Assembly (NCBI GenBank): GCA_951640165.1
Contig: OX621253.1
Span: 27,933,469-27,997,468, forward strand
Direction of reading: 5' to 3'
Length of the DNA: 64,000 nucleotides
Source of the DNA: Pseudoips prasinana
Taxonomy: Eukaryota > Arthropoda > Insecta > Lepidoptera > Nolidae
Shown here: piece after piece, positions 1 to 12,700 of the stretch
How positions within the stretch are numbered: the first letter of the stretch is position 1
How the letters are laid out: every line of letters starts with the position of its first letter
Notes under the pieces: generated by a model
Told to the model about the DNA's origin: nothing
What the model saw: the letters and a program-made list of their open reading frames with translations, nothing else
Databases searched by the model: none
Made by a program: the position numbers and the translations under genes

Positions 1-2
1 AT

Positions 3-194
3 AAAGAAGAATGGACTCAAGGAACATGTACTTGTCCAAACTTTTATAAAATGTATATGTGTAAACATATAATTGGTCTGTCCATACGCTTGAAGTACGC
101 CGTGCCTCCAGTGGAAGCTAAAAACGTTCCCCTAGGACAAAAGAGGAAGAGAGGCAGACCGTCGAAAGCCAAACCTGCTCTTATTATACAATAA
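3..194 (+). CDS. C-terminal tail of a SWIM zinc-finger MULE-type transposase (partial)
   Basis: Frame 3 is open from the window edge to the TAA at 192-194, giving 63 residues of a C-terminus whose start lies outside the window. It carries a SWIM-type zinc finger: C-x-C in 'GTCTCPNFYKM', then C-x-H in 'MCKHIIGLS'. A basic tail 'GQKRKRGRPSKAK' follows, which looks like an AT-hook or nuclear localisation signal. SWIM fingers at this position are typical of Mutator-like (MULE) transposases, where they help bind DNA. The end of the protein fits this family, but no catalytic residue is inside the window, so the class is inferred from the finger and tail alone. There is no sign of an intron in the visible part. 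Confidence 0.6.
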   Translation, partial: KEEWTQGTCTCPNFYKMYMCKHIIGLSIRLKYAVPPVEAKNVPLGQKRKRGRPSKAKPALIIQ

Positions 195-533
195 GTTTAT
201 TTTATGCTGCTACGAAGCAAATTCTAGGTCATTTTAATTAGGTACTTAAGTATGTTTCGAATTACGAATAAAAGTTGCTATTATATTATACAATTTGTTT
301 TTTTAATTTCTTCAGTCAAAGCAAAAGTAATTAAATTTTTCATTACTACGAGTATATAAGTACTGTTTTTTTGTTTTATATTACCACCTAATTGCTTAGA
401 ATGAAATTTCTTACCGTCAAATTCCGATTTATTACTGCCAACACGTAACCGCCAGTTTATTCATTTTTACCGCCCATTTAATTATTTTACTGCTCAATCT
501 ATATTCACTGATCCATCTCTTTGTTTTTTATTA
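195..533. other. Non-coding 3' flank of the SWIM element; target of Harbinger A
   Basis: AT-rich with no supportable gene. From about 420 it has several TTTACTGCC / TTTACCGCC units. Similar ACTGC units resume at about 3270-3360 on the far side of Harbinger A, so both sides look like one older repeat-bearing segment cut by the Harbinger. The Harbinger target copy TTA is at 531-533. Confidence 0.4.
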
Positions 534-636
534 AGATGCGATTCCACCAGTGTGCAGAACTGTGCGGCACTGCCATGCACATTGTGCGACACAAATGTTT
601 ATTCTGGTCGACTCCCTAAAGCAAACAATAACAAAT

Positions 637-669
637 TGTGCGCGAACATTCTAGAAATGTTCGCGCACA
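637..669. repeat. Perfect 14-bp-arm palindrome in Harbinger A 5' end
   Basis: TGTGCGCGAACATT, a 5-bp spacer, then its exact reverse complement. Further GTGCGCG units lie at about 690, 735 and 785, and one in inverse orientation near the right end (about 3087). It is probably a binding site for the element's own MADF protein or transposase, which is inference from position. Confidence 0.7.
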
Positions 670-816
670 TCTGTATACTTTTGTGCGCGCACACATGCAG
701 TCAGTGGACTCGCGTCGACGTGTACAAACCTGTTGTGCGCGAACTCAGTCTTGCTTCCGCTACCGGAGTGAAAACATTGATTTGTGCGCGTACATTGTTA
801 ATTAACCAAGCTAAAT

Positions 817-2556
817 ATGGATTGGACGAATGATAAAATTATTAATTTTATTCAAGCTATTGAAACTTATCCTTTATTATGGGATTCTAGTCACAGTGAT
901 TATAAAAATAAAAACAAAAAACACGACGCCACTCAAGAGTTGGCGCAAAGTTTCAATTGTGACTCGACTGAGGTAATGAGAAAATGGAAGATTATTTTGG
1001 CTCAATACCGAAGAGAAAAGAAGAAAATCGCGGACTCAAAATCTTCAGGTTCTGGGATTTTAGATATATATAAGCCGAAATGGTTTGCTTATGCATATTT
1101 GAATTTCTTTCATGGAAGGGATGAGCCGAACGTCAGCTTGAACTCACACGACGAAATAAATGAACAGGTAGGTACGTTTTAAATGTTTATTTTCTTACCT
1201 CTAATATTATTACTTAGATACCTATACTATTTACGCCAGTGTTTCTTGCCATGGCACCATTCCGATGTCAGTTTGGAAATAATGTGCAAATTCTTCTCTT
1301 ATGTTTTTCGCATCGCCAGGGGGTCTTCTTCCAACATGTCTTAAAGGCAGTAAGTTTGCCATGCCTGCATCACGCCGCCAACTTCCATCGATAGTGCAAT
1401 GAGTAATTTGGTTCTCAGTATCAAAACAGCCAGCAGAAGTATAAAGTTGTGAAGACGATTTTTGTGTTATCAAAAAATTATGCAAGTAACAACATGTCAG
1501 TGTTATCAATTGTGTCTTTTCTGGAGCTAACAGAATAGGTTTCCTGAGTACGCGAAATACACCGGACATAATGCCGAATACGTTTTCCACAATACGTCTC
1601 GCTCTGCTCAACCGATAATTAAATATTCTCTCTTTTGATCTTTTGTCATGTTGACCGGGATATGGTTTCATTAAATTTATATCTAACGCAAAAGCATCAT
1701 CTGCCACAATGACATGTGGAATTGGTTTGTTCCTTCCGGGTAACGGGTAAGGTTCAGGCAAATTTAATTTTCCTTGCTGAAGATTAGCATAGAAACCAGT
1801 ATTTTTGAAAACACCACCATCCGATATTCTTCCTTTACAACCGACATCTACGTACGTAAACTTATAATTTGCATCAACCAGTGCTAAAAGCACAATGCTG
1901 AAATCACCTTTGTAATTGAAAAAGTCGCTTCCAGTATTACTTGGAGCTTGAATAACAACGTGTTTGCCATCCATAGCCCCAATGCAATGAGGGAAATTCC
2001 AAAGATGGTCAAATTGGCGCTCTAAGATCATCCATTCTTCTAAAGTGTTAGGCATCTGAAAAAGGAAATTTTATTACTATTTCAGGTATCACAAGATATT
2101 ATTATCCAGAATGACACAGTAAATGAAGATCAAGAGTCTCTTCATGAAAGGCCAGTCGAAAAGTTTAAGGCTCCGAAGAACTCGCTTAAACGCCGTATTG
2201 TCGATGAAGACCCGAGAATCGCCCAAGCTTTGTCCATTATGAATAACGTAAACAAGCAGATGGAAGCAAAAAAACCTGATGACGAAGACATTTTTGCTGC
2301 AGCCGTCGCAACGAAATTAAGGAAAATTAGAGATGAGCGAACCAAGATTTTAGTACAAAGGGATATAGATAATTTATTGTATGACGCTATTATTGGTACT
2401 GGAAAATATGTTACAACTCCAATGCCTTCACCGTATTCAGATTCGTCAAATTGTCAGAGTCAAGGACCGGCTTCAAGTTTTCAGGTCCGCGATAATGATT
2501 ATTCAGATCTTTTACGTCAGAATGATGGCGAAACAATATCTTGGCATGAAATGTAA
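817..2556 (+). CDS. Harbinger A MADF-BESS DNA-binding protein (two exons)
   Basis: Exons 817-1167 and 2086-2556, both phase 0, 273 aa. Donor CAG|GTAGGT and acceptor TTTCAG fit consensus. The first 95 residues are a MADF (Myb/SANT-like Adf-1) domain: 'WTNDKIINFIQAIE' at the start, 'YPLLWDSSHSDYKNK', and the typical 'YKPKWFAYAYLNFF' ending. Exon 2 has a BESS-like stretch ('DIFAAAVATKLRKI' to 'DIDNLLYDA'), a protein-interaction motif usual in MADF proteins. In PIF/Harbinger elements the second protein binds element DNA and helps bring the transposase to the nucleus and the ends, which is a family inference here. The intron (1168-2085) contains exon 2 of the transposase on the other strand. AATAAA-like polyadenylation sequence follows the stop. 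Confidence 0.88.
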
Positions 2557-3044
2557 TGCAATAAAAGTGACTAAAATAAAATGGTATATTATTTTTATTT
2601 TCTTACCTTAATATTTTCTTTCAACACGCTTATCAACGCCTTACAAGTCTCAGGTACAATCCGAGCAATAAGCTCTTTTGAAACTTTAAATAAGAACATT
2701 AAACTTGCAAAAGAATCTCCAGTAGCAAGATATCTTAAGGTGATTGCAAGCCTTATTGAAACAGGGACACATTTTCTGTAGTTGGTATCTTGCTTAGCAA
2801 TAAAAGGACTAGTTACATTAACCAGCAACTCAAAATCTTCGCAAGATATACGTGTGAAGTTTTTAAATCCACTCAATGGATCTATTTTTATTTCTTCTAG
2901 AAATTTATTCGTTTCTTCATTCCGTCGCTGTAGTAACGGCCTCACCCAACATCGCGGTTTCTTCCTTCGTTTCTTTTTAAGGAGTCTACATAGTAAAACA
3001 CATGCTGCAGCACAAAGCACTACGTTTTCCTGCCCGTTCATATT
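1231..3044 (-). CDS. Harbinger A DDE transposase (two exons)
   Basis: Read on the minus strand: exon 1 is 3044-2607 and exon 2 is 2055-1231, phase 0, 420 aa, the usual size for HARBI1-like transposases. Donor AAG|GTAAGA and acceptor TTTTTCAG. Exon 1 gives the helical N-terminal region ('RLAITLRYLATGDSF'). Exon 2 is the DDE_Tnp_4 nuclease with all three acidic residues visible: 'GAMDGKHV', 'VADDAFAL' and 'RRIVENVFGIM'. It ends in the family's 'VPWQ' tail. An upstream in-frame ATG at 3098 would add 18 residues, but I prefer 3044 ('MNGQENV') because it leaves a compact N-terminus. The intron (2056-2606) contains exon 2 of the MADF gene. No stop or frameshift is seen. Confidence 0.9.
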
Positions 3045-3253
3045 AACTACTGAACTGTCTCGGCAGAAACTCTGCTCAGTGAACATGTTCGCGCACAAGT
3101 GTGCTGAACTGTGCGTTTACAAAAGTTACGCACAGCCTTACCAGTGGAGACGGAAGCCAAATGCGACACCAGCTTAGTACCTGCACTGTTGGAGTTTTGC
3201 ACAAAATGTTTGCAAGCAAATGTGCTGCACACTATTTTGGTGGAATCGCACAT

Positions 3254-3707
3254 TTACTCATTTTTGTTTAATTTACTGCTGAGTTTTAACTGCTGAACTA
3301 GTTATTAAACATGCCATTTATAATTTTTAACTTACCAAAACTGCTATTTACAACTGCCGCTTTAAATGAGTGCCTATTAAATACCAAGTTATTAAATTTT
3401 AAAAGAACATGAAATAATTGTTATATAATATCGAGTTGTTTTTGCCTTGTATTAAATTTATTTTTGAATGAAATTAGCCGTTTAGTAATTTTTGTACGGA
3501 CCACTATAAATGCTAATTCCCATCCCTAGACTTGTGTCCTTTTCGCCAAGACGCCAGTAGTATAGCAGCGCCTGCGTCGGATATACACAACCGTTGATGA
3601 CGTCACAACCGAGTTGAGCCGTATGGAATTTACCACTACTGCTGATCGTGTTTTTGTGATATTAGTTATTAAGTTTTACTTTCCTGTTTTAAAAATTGAA
3701 ATTTACC
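3254..3707. other. Non-coding; probable 5' end of piggyBac P1
   Basis: To about 3480 this continues the older flank left of Harbinger A. From about 3500 it is probably the 5' untranslated DNA of piggyBac P1, whose first ATG is at 3708. I could not find a convincing P1 terminal repeat or TTAA boundary here. Confidence 0.35.
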
Positions 3708-6700
3708 ATGACGACTGCTGAAGAATTAATAAGAATTCTAGAAGGCGATGACGATGACGAATTTGTGTCAGACGAAGAACTTGATATTGATGAAGAGGTA
3801 ATTACATATATATTTTATTAAATTTGTTTTATTTAATATTTATTGTGTAGTGAGAAACGGTAATCTTAGGTATCTATTCTATCTTCACACAAACAGTCAA
3901 TACATGAATCATACCTACGTTACTCAAGTTTAATCATGTCATGACATGAATGCTCCTCCGCCGCACTGGCCGGTATAGATACCTACAGACTTGCGATTTG
4001 TGAATATTTGTTTGTAACAGGTGTATAGCCGGCGCCAGACATGTGTTCAAATACGCAAATACCTACAAAGTCGCGAAGTGTGGCACTGACATTTGCGTAT
4101 TTGTGCAAAGTTTGAACACATATTTGTAGTTTGCCATCGTGTGTTGGTTTTTAGTGCGCACATCAAAGTAAACAAAGTTCAAAGTTTGTGCGGCCTGCCA
4201 CACTTGTTGCAGTGTTTAGTCGCGTGTGCGCCGCTGAACGGAGCAGTTGTATGCAATAATTAATCTGTGAGTGGTATTTTGAGCGTCAATAATGGAGTGG
4301 GGTAATGACGCAGTAATAGAATTTATTGAGCTACTTCAAACAGAACCCTCAATATGGAATCCGAAAAACAGGGATCACAAAAATCGGAACCTGGTAAACG
4401 ACGCATGGATTAGAATAAAAAATTGTTTCTCCGTGCCGTTTACTGTAGAAGAACTTAAAAAGAAGAGAAATAGCCTACTAACACAGTACAGAGATAATTT
4501 GAAAAAGATTAAAGACTCAACAAGAACAGGCTCAGGAACAGATGAGATTTTTAAACCAACGTGGTTCGCGTTCGATGCGATGCACAATTATATGGGTTCC
4601 GTATACGATTATCATCCAACATTATGCACTGAGGTGAGTAAATAGACAGATAAGTTATTTCATAATATTATTAAAAACCAATTATTTAATGTAAAAATGC
4701 TTTATTTAAAAATGATATATTTACAATTTTACTGATTCAAAATCATATCGACAATTCGACACCTGCATGCAACAACATCGTAACTCACTTTTTGGCGATT
4801 TTGAGTTACAATCATATTCTTACTTTACAAAAAATTTTTGCACTCACTTCGGTGGCTCTAGTCCTTTAAATAAAGATTTTTTTTTATGTAAATACATCGT
4901 GAGTGTCCATTGAAGTTCATAAAAGAGTAAATTTAATTGCACATCATTGTCAACATTACTCATGCTCACCAAATTACTAAATTACATTGTAAAACAAGTT
5001 AAATTTTTTGTTATTATTGGCGAGACGGTTACGATCCCTTTCCGTTTTGATAAGTGTGCTACGACCCTTAACCGAAATCTGTAGGATTTTTTAAAATCTC
5101 TGACGCGCTCTCCTGTAAAGTTGCTCAAAGTGAGTTACGATGTTGTTGCATGCAAGTGTCGAATTATTAAAATTAATTTCTTGATTGTAAGTACTCTGCG
5201 AACTCCTCCTGAATTTTTTGTGCAGAAATTGATCCTTTTCTAGGAATTGATGTAAGCGGAATGAGACCTGTAGGTGGGTCTTCATTTCGCCAGATTCCAG
5301 GCATTAAAACATTGTTAATTATTCGATCAAACGACTCTGGTGGTAAATAAAAATGGGATGAAGTTCTGCTTTTTCTCAAAAAATTATGTAAATATATACA
5401 TGCCATAGTAACAATTGAAGCTTTATCTGGTTGGAGAAGCATGGGCTTTTTGAAGACTGAACACTGACGTCATTATACCAAAAACGTGTTCTACCTTGAC
5501 TCTTGCCTTAGATAATTTTCGGTAAAAAATTCTTTTCATACTTTGTTCAGGGTGGTGTCCTGGGTACGGTCTCATGACATTGTTACTTAATGCAAAGGCA
5601 CTATCAGCCACAAACACATATGGCACATTTACATTTCTTCCTGGTAACGGGCGGGGATTCGGTAGTTTTAGAGTATTGTCGTTCATTTTATCCCATAATA
5701 TACTGTTTCTTAAAACACCACCGTCGCTCATTCTACCTTGGCAACCCACATCAGCAAACATAAAAAAATAGTCACTGTCTACTAAAGCCAATAGGACAAC
5801 ACTAAAATCTTTTTTGTAGTTTATGTACTCAGACGTACTATGAATAGGCGATTCCAACACAACATGCTTGCCATCTATAGCTCCCAGGGCATGTGGAAAT
5901 AGCCTTTCAAAGCCAGCTGCTTTGATTAGCCACTCATTCGTAGATTTCGGCAACTGAAACAGAAAATAATAATTTTTGTCATTTTTTACATTCACAATGC
6001 ACAATTTATGCCTAATTTTAGTACTTATTATGATTGCAGGAGCGATCGGATTCGAGTATTGAACGGAGAGGCCGTTCACATGAACCGGAATCAAGTAACT
6101 TCATGGACTCAAATACAGTAAGATCTGAATCACTTGTATCAAGCAATCGAAGTGAGACTCCTGAAAACCAGTCCGATTCTTCTGTGATTCCCAAAAGACG
6201 GTGTCGAATGCAGGATGTACTAGTTGCAAAAAAACAGATGGATGAGGCATTTGCATTAATTAAAGAAAGATCCAAAAATACGAAAGCAGTCGGCGAATGT
6301 GATTTATACGGCCAACTACTCGCTGAAAAGCTTAAGTCACTACAAGAAGATCACCGACTGATATTAATGAACGAGATTGATAATTTAATATTTAGGTACA
6401 CTATGAAAATCAGAAAAGAGATACGTTCACCGATAACATATAATGACCAGCTTCCTATTCCAGTTAATCAACATTCTATTTATGTACCTAGATCGTCTCA
6501 GTCTGAACAATCTTCAGTTACACCACAAGAGTATGTTCTACCGGGGTCATCCACACGGCAATATCCAGCAGCTTCAAACGATTTTAAACTAAGATCTCAA
6601 TCCATAAAAAATACGATATTCAATCAACACCAACGCCATATGAAAGAGACATACGAATACAGACTGAAATTCATGAGATACCGGGGCGATCATTTGATTC

Positions 6701-9700
6701 TCAAACTGTGTCGCAGCAACCAAGTTACATAACAAATACTAGCATCGCATGTGATTATGATAATAATATAGCATCATTTAGTATGAACAGTCTTAATCAG
6801 GAACCAGAAGTGCCTAAGAATAAGAAAATTAATATTATTTCGGAAACCACTATACGCCCTAAAAATAACAAAGATATAATTCAAGAAGCATATGAACGAT
6901 GTCGATATTAGTGATGATGATGAACATTACCACTTGAATGATTACTAAATTCGGATAACTTTTGATTACAAAATGACATATTTAATTATGAAAACACACT
7001 AATTTGATTATTAATCTTTATATTCATTAATTCGTTATTCTTTAACTTCATGAACAATAAAGAAATGGTTGAATTTACTATGTAGTTTTCTTGTACTCAC
7101 CTTCACTTCATCGCGAAGAACTCGAATCAGCGCATTACAAACTTCATATACAATAGTAGAAATAAGTTGATGAGAAATTTTAAATAGGTATTGCAGACTC
7201 ATATAGCTGTCACCTGTTGCTAGAAACCTTAAAGTCAATGCTAATCGAATTTTTGTAGGAACAGCAGTTCTCCATTTAGTGTCTTTCTTTGAAATTAAAG
7301 GAGAAATTCTTTGCAATATTACTTCAAAATCAGCACAAGACATTCTGCAAAAAATATCGAAGTAGCCTACGGGTCTAGGCATCAAATCTTCTAGCATATT
7401 AGTCATGAAACCACTGAAAAAAAAATGAATTGGTTAATTAATAATTAATTCAGTAAATTCAATGTTTAAAATTATTAACCGCACACAAGGCCGGATTACT
7501 TATTTACGATGCCAAAAATATAATTTTACAATGTGCACAAACTTAACAAAAATAGTTGGTTTAGCTTCTCCAATAAACGAACAATAGATTTACAAAACAA
7601 TAAAGCCCACGGAAGAAACACAAAAGGCTGTGCGAGCGCCCTTTGTATCCCTTTTTTCAAACGGTACAAATGTGAGTCAGTTGCGTCCGAAACCGTGATA
7701 AGTAACCACGCTTGTGTCGCGCTGCAGTGCGTATTAATTTTGTGTTTTAAAATGGAGAGTGAAGCATCAGGTATGTTCCTTTAGTTCTTATTGTTTAATT
7801 GTCAATTACTTTAAGTATTGAGCAGTAATATAATTTTGCATCAAACACTAATTTTATTCAAAAATATTTAGATTCACATGAGTTTGCATTAATTTGAAAA
7901 AAGTTCCGCATAGTTCCATAACATTTTATTATTTCTCATAAACTATGACCCATGAAGATGTAAAAAAAGCAAAAATGCCGTCCCCTTATTTGTCCCTTTG
8001 TTAAATCTGACTCTTTGTTTTCAGGTAGTCGTGTTGAGCCCGTTTCACAGCAGAGGAAGATCTATAGAAATTAACTATTTATATTGTTAAAAGATGAACG
8101 TTTTTTTGGTTTTTCGTCATTCAAGTGTAATGAACGATTATTACAATACATAATGGACAAGTGTAACATAGTTGATCCGTCTGAAACTTTGATAAAACAA
8201 TTAAAAGATGTCGTAAAAGTGTTTGTGACAAAATTTTTAGGCAAATGGCGTGAATGTTAATATATGTTTGACCGTTTTAACAACAACCACGCCAGTTGGC
8301 TCAGTGAAGAGTTCAAACTCCCGAAGATGGAATCAAGACCACAACCTACTTCTTCAGAGAAGAGGAGAGGTAGGCCCAAAAAATTGTTTGCAGAATGCGC
8401 TGATCGCAGCAAAAAAAGAAAACTTAAGCCTCTCGTCTCACGATTTACGACTGAAAAACTAGGTTTAGCGACTGAAGCCAGTCTGGTAAGAGCAGGTAAA
8501 AGAAAAGCAGCTCAAGTTCTTAAACTTGCAATAACTTCAACACCAAAGCGTTTAAAAAAAATGGAAAAGGTGTTCTGTAAATATTGTGCCGTATACTGCT
8601 GAAGAAGCATTAGGTCTCATAGTGGATCTAAATTTAACCAAAGCGGAATATAAGACGATGCGTGTAGGTGCTAACAAAAGAGGTGCTGATATATATCCCT
8701 CTTACCATGTGATTGCAGACGTAAAACTAAAATGTTATCCGTTGAATTTGAGAGTTACTGAGAATGAAGCTGTGGTGCCGTTACAAGATCTTTTGGATCA
8801 CACCATACAGAGACTAGCACAAGTACAGTCAGAAGTAATTGTATCAAACATGGACGACAATATCGACACTTTGGAAGTCTATTATAAGTGGGGCCTAGAT
8901 GGGAGTGGTGGTCACAGTATATACAAGCAAAACTTTACAAACAATTCAATGTATGCTGATTCCAATATAATACTATGTACAATTGTGCCTCTGGAAGTAT
9001 CGGAAATGAGAGAAATGAAAAAAAAAATTATTGGAAAAATAAATAAATAAATTCTAGGAGGCAGAATGATACATTTTAAACATGTGCCCATTTGCACAAT
9101 GCTGGATGGCAAAACGGTTAATGTCTTAACAGAAACTAAAAGTACACAAGCTTGTAGAGATTGTCTAAGCTGAAATGACGCGCCCCACCTTCGCATTTAC
9201 GCACACAAGCAAATTTCAAATATGGACGCAATACACCTAAACATGCAATTGTAATTGGTCGTTCAGTTGCCGGTTAGACTCAAACGTAGGAGCACGCATC
9301 GTTCGATCTCAAAAGTACCATCAGCATGTCAACAAAAAAACATCTTCGGAGCCAGGTAAATAAAATAATTCTTAAAATAACTTAATTGATTTTTAACATG
9401 TAAAGTTAGGTACGTTAGACTTTTTTATTTGTTTTACCAAATTATATAGAACTGAATATATTTTTTATTCTGAATTGAAAAAAAAATGCTATTGATTTTT
9501 TTACAGGCAAAAGAAATTATTGCAAAAGTATACCACCGAATGAAATATGAAGCGGAAAATGGAGTGGAAAAACTTACTGATGCTAGGTGGCGAACTGCCC
9601 AAGCCGTTGGTGTTAGTGAATCCACGATTACGCGAATTTTAAAAGAAGAAAAACAAGCTGGAACATCAAAGCATGTATCGCAGAAAATTTTTAAATCTCC

Positions 9701-12700
9701 CTCCAAACCAAAAAGGGCGCGTCCTAAGTCAAAGCTGGAAGATTTTGATATGGGTGTGCTTCGAAGAACGATAGCTTCATTTCATACAGAATTTAATGAA
9801 GTACCAACATTAAGAAAGCTTAAACAGATATTGGTAGAAAGAATTGGCTTTACTGGTTGTATAGAAACACTGCGCACTATTTTGAAGGAATCAGGCTACG
9901 AGTGGTCAAAAATAGATGACAACCGTAAAGCTCTAGTCGAAAAGCACGACATACAAATGCTGCGGTTCCAATATCTGAGGCGATTAAAAAAATACCGTGA
10001 TGAGGGCCGATATATCGTTTTCACAGATGAAAGTTAAGTTCACACAACACATATTCAAAACATGTGCTGGAAACTAGCGAAAGGAGTATCACCAGTACGA
10101 AAAAAAATATCTAAAGGTATGCGGGTCATTATTGTCCACGCTGGTGGGTGTGAAGGATTTGTTCCAAATGCTAGCTTAGTGTATAAAGCAAACTCAACAA
10201 GTGGAGATTATCACGACAACATGAATCTGAATAATTATAAAAAGTGGCTTAGCACACAATTGCTGCCCAATCTACCAGAAAACTCTGTCGTTGTTGTGGA
10301 TAACGCTTCTTACCATAATGCTTTAATAGAAAAAGCGCCTAACTCGAACTCAAACAAGAATGAAATGCAAACATGGCTTGCAGGAAAAAATATTCCGTTT
10401 GATGAAACGATGAAAAAAATAGAGCTATACGATTTAATTTTAAAAAACAAAGATAAATTCAAAAGATTTGCTATCGATGAACTAATTGAATCAAAAGGGT
10501 TTGAAATTCTACGATTACCTCCTTATCACCCGGAACTCAATCCCATTGAAAAAATATGGGGGATATTAAAAAACTACGTGGCTAGTAAAAACGTTGCTCA
10601 AAATTTAACATCCATTATGACACTAATAAATGAACGACTTGAAATGATTGATCGTACAATGTGGGCAAACACGTGTCGGCATGTTGAAGACACAGAAAAA
10701 CAATATTCGCAATACTTTGACATGGATAAAGAATTTATTATTAATGTTAATGACTCTGATTCAGATGAAAGCGACTCTGTCGAGATGAGTGATTAGTGAT
10801 TCTTTTAGAACCATAAACATAATGTTTGGACTACTATCATAACTGTAATTATATTTAATTGTAAATAATAAATAATTCACAAATTATAATTTTATTTTAA
10901 TATACCTATACTGAAACCCATAATTCATTTAATAATTATGTTCTAATTACTATGAATGCAAAACCTATTAAAGCATTACATTAAAATACGTAAACAAATT
11001 ATTTCACTAAGTTTTTAGAATTTCTTTGTAGACCGTACTTGCTAAGAACCGTTGTTCTCGGATTTGTTGCCCAACTAGTTTAGTTGATCTTAAACGAGCA
11101 AGAGGAGAGGACGTCTTGTTTCATACAAAGTGACGGCGCTGCTCCATAGAGCGAGCGTGGTCGGATTTATCACCCGACTAGTCGACCGTCTTGTACACGT
11201 GCAGATCCATTGTTCACTGAATAATCGACGCTCCCTTACAGATGAAGTGTCGTCATTAATATTTGCACTCACACATCTAAATAAACTAATTAAGTAGTGG
11301 GGCGCGTCATTTCAGCTTGGACGAGCTATAACGTGTGTAAAGCCACGCCAACGCATATGAACGACTTAGAAAATATCAAACAAAGAGTATGTAACGAAGA
11401 TACTTATAAATTTGGGATTTCCGTATTACATGCTCATCTTCGTTGCTTTGAATATTTATTACATATTTCTTATAAATTGGAGTTGAAACAATGGCAGGCT
11501 AGAGGCAAAGAATCTCAGGAAAAAGTGAAAGACCGAAAAAATAAAATCTGCCAGGATTTTTATAAAGAAATGGGACTTGTTGTTGACCAACCAAAACAAG
11601 GAGGAGGCAACAGTAATGACGGGAACACAGCCCGAAAACTTTTTAAAAACCCAGAGCTTGTTTCTCAAATAACAGGTGTGTCCAAAGAATTGATCGAAAG
11701 ATTTTCAAACATTTTGTGTGTTGTTTCCTCCGGACATTACATAGACGAAGAGAAATTTAAAACTTATTGCTTCACCACAGCTGAAATGGCGATAGATTTA
11801 TATGGATGGTACAAAATGAGTGCAAGTGTACACAAACTTTTAATTCATGGTTCTGACATAATTAAATCTCTGCCTTTGCCCGTAGGTCAATTGTCAGAAG
11901 ATGTGATTGAAGCGAGTCATAAAAATTATAAAAAAATGCGACAATATCACTCCCGGAAAATGTCCAGAATATTTACTAATACGGACATTCTCCACTGGAT
12001 GCTTATATGTTCGGATCCTGTTGTGACTATTCACAGGCCAAAACCCAAGAAACGAGGAGGAAAATTTAATGATATTGTTGTAGGAATGCTACGAACCCCT
12101 ACATATCTATGTAGCGAAGAAATGGATGATAAAGACAGTGAAGACTCCGATGATGATGTGGACGATCAAGATTAGTATGCAGCATAGAATATAATTTAGG
12201 GATATTTGATTTGTATTAAGAACAAAAAATAAAGATTTTGCACTGACTTTTTTATTATTATTATCATCTCAAAACTATACTTATCTATAACTACACTCAC
12301 AGGCACAATTAACCGCCCACCCATATCATTCGTCACCCTGTTTGTTTAAGTTAACTATAGCTTATCTACTGTTTTATTTTTTGTCAAGTGGGTACTTTAG
12401 CAATAAATTAAACACTTATACCCTTATTTCGTTTCCTAAATTTGTGTCAACGACGGGTTTTTAGAATTTAGTCGTTGTTTGACATTGTTGCCGTCACGTT
12501 ACCGTGTTTACATTTCCTGTTATTGTCTGCCATAGTGTGCGAATTTGAGTTTCTAGTGTTTGCTTATTGTTTGTGACTGTAAAAAATGCCTCTCGATGCA
12601 ACTGGTGCAGCTAGGGCAGTGGCTTTAGCTGACGCTGGGTACAGCCAACGTCGCATCGCTCGTACACTCGGTGTACCTCGTACTACAGTACGGGATGCCA

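Larger units (their letters stand above)
534..3253. mobile_element. PIF/Harbinger element A, complete
   Basis: 2720 bp. The left end AGATGCGATTCCACCA (534-549) matches the reverse complement of the right end ATGTGCGATTCCACCA (3238-3253) with two mismatches. It is flanked by TTA at 531-533 and 3254-3256, the 3-bp target duplication expected of Harbinger. It holds two genes on opposite strands, a MADF/BESS DNA-binding protein (+) and a DDE transposase (-), interlocked by their introns. Subterminal DNA on the left has several GTGCGCGAAC-type units. Both reading frames are open, so this copy could be autonomous. Confidence 0.92.
4027..7481. mobile_element. PIF/Harbinger element B, decayed, right end unclear
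   Basis: The gene pair and orientation match Harbinger A. The left end is placed at AGCCGGCGCC (4027), because Harbinger C also begins AGCC. The reverse complement CGCCGGCT occurs just right of Transib D (13977-13984) and may be the displaced right end, but the would-be target copies (TAT and AAT) differ. Near the left end GTGTTCAAATACGCAAAT is mirrored by ATTTGCGTATTTGTGCAAAG within 100 bp. The MADF and transposase frames are both broken. Confidence 0.6.
7752..12175 (+). pseudogene. Transib D transposase (RAG1-like), broken
   Basis: A short first exon 7752-7770 (encoding MESEAS) splices to 8025, the same gene start as Transib F. Exon 2 then meets a stop after 'SQQRKIYRN' and further frameshifts near 8240 and 8580. 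Recognisable pieces are 'RRGRPKKLFAECADRSKKR', the first catalytic Asp in 'KWGLDGSGGHS', and the second in 'TMLDGKTVNVL'. After the DD82E insertion come 'GNSNDGNTARKLF', 'SVHKLLIHG' and the catalytic Glu region 'LSEDVIEASHKNYKK'. The C-terminal 292 codons (11297-12175) are open and end in an acidic tail 'DSEDSDDDVDDQD'. The 'WNNPTPSSPR' block of Transib F is missing, so about 100 residues are deleted near 9040. It is not able to make an active transposase. Confidence 0.85.

Noticed and set aside
2142..2345. Possible small membrane protein on the minus strand in Harbinger A
   Set aside because: It is the antisense of MADF exon 2, and its hydrophobicity is that of the complementary codons.
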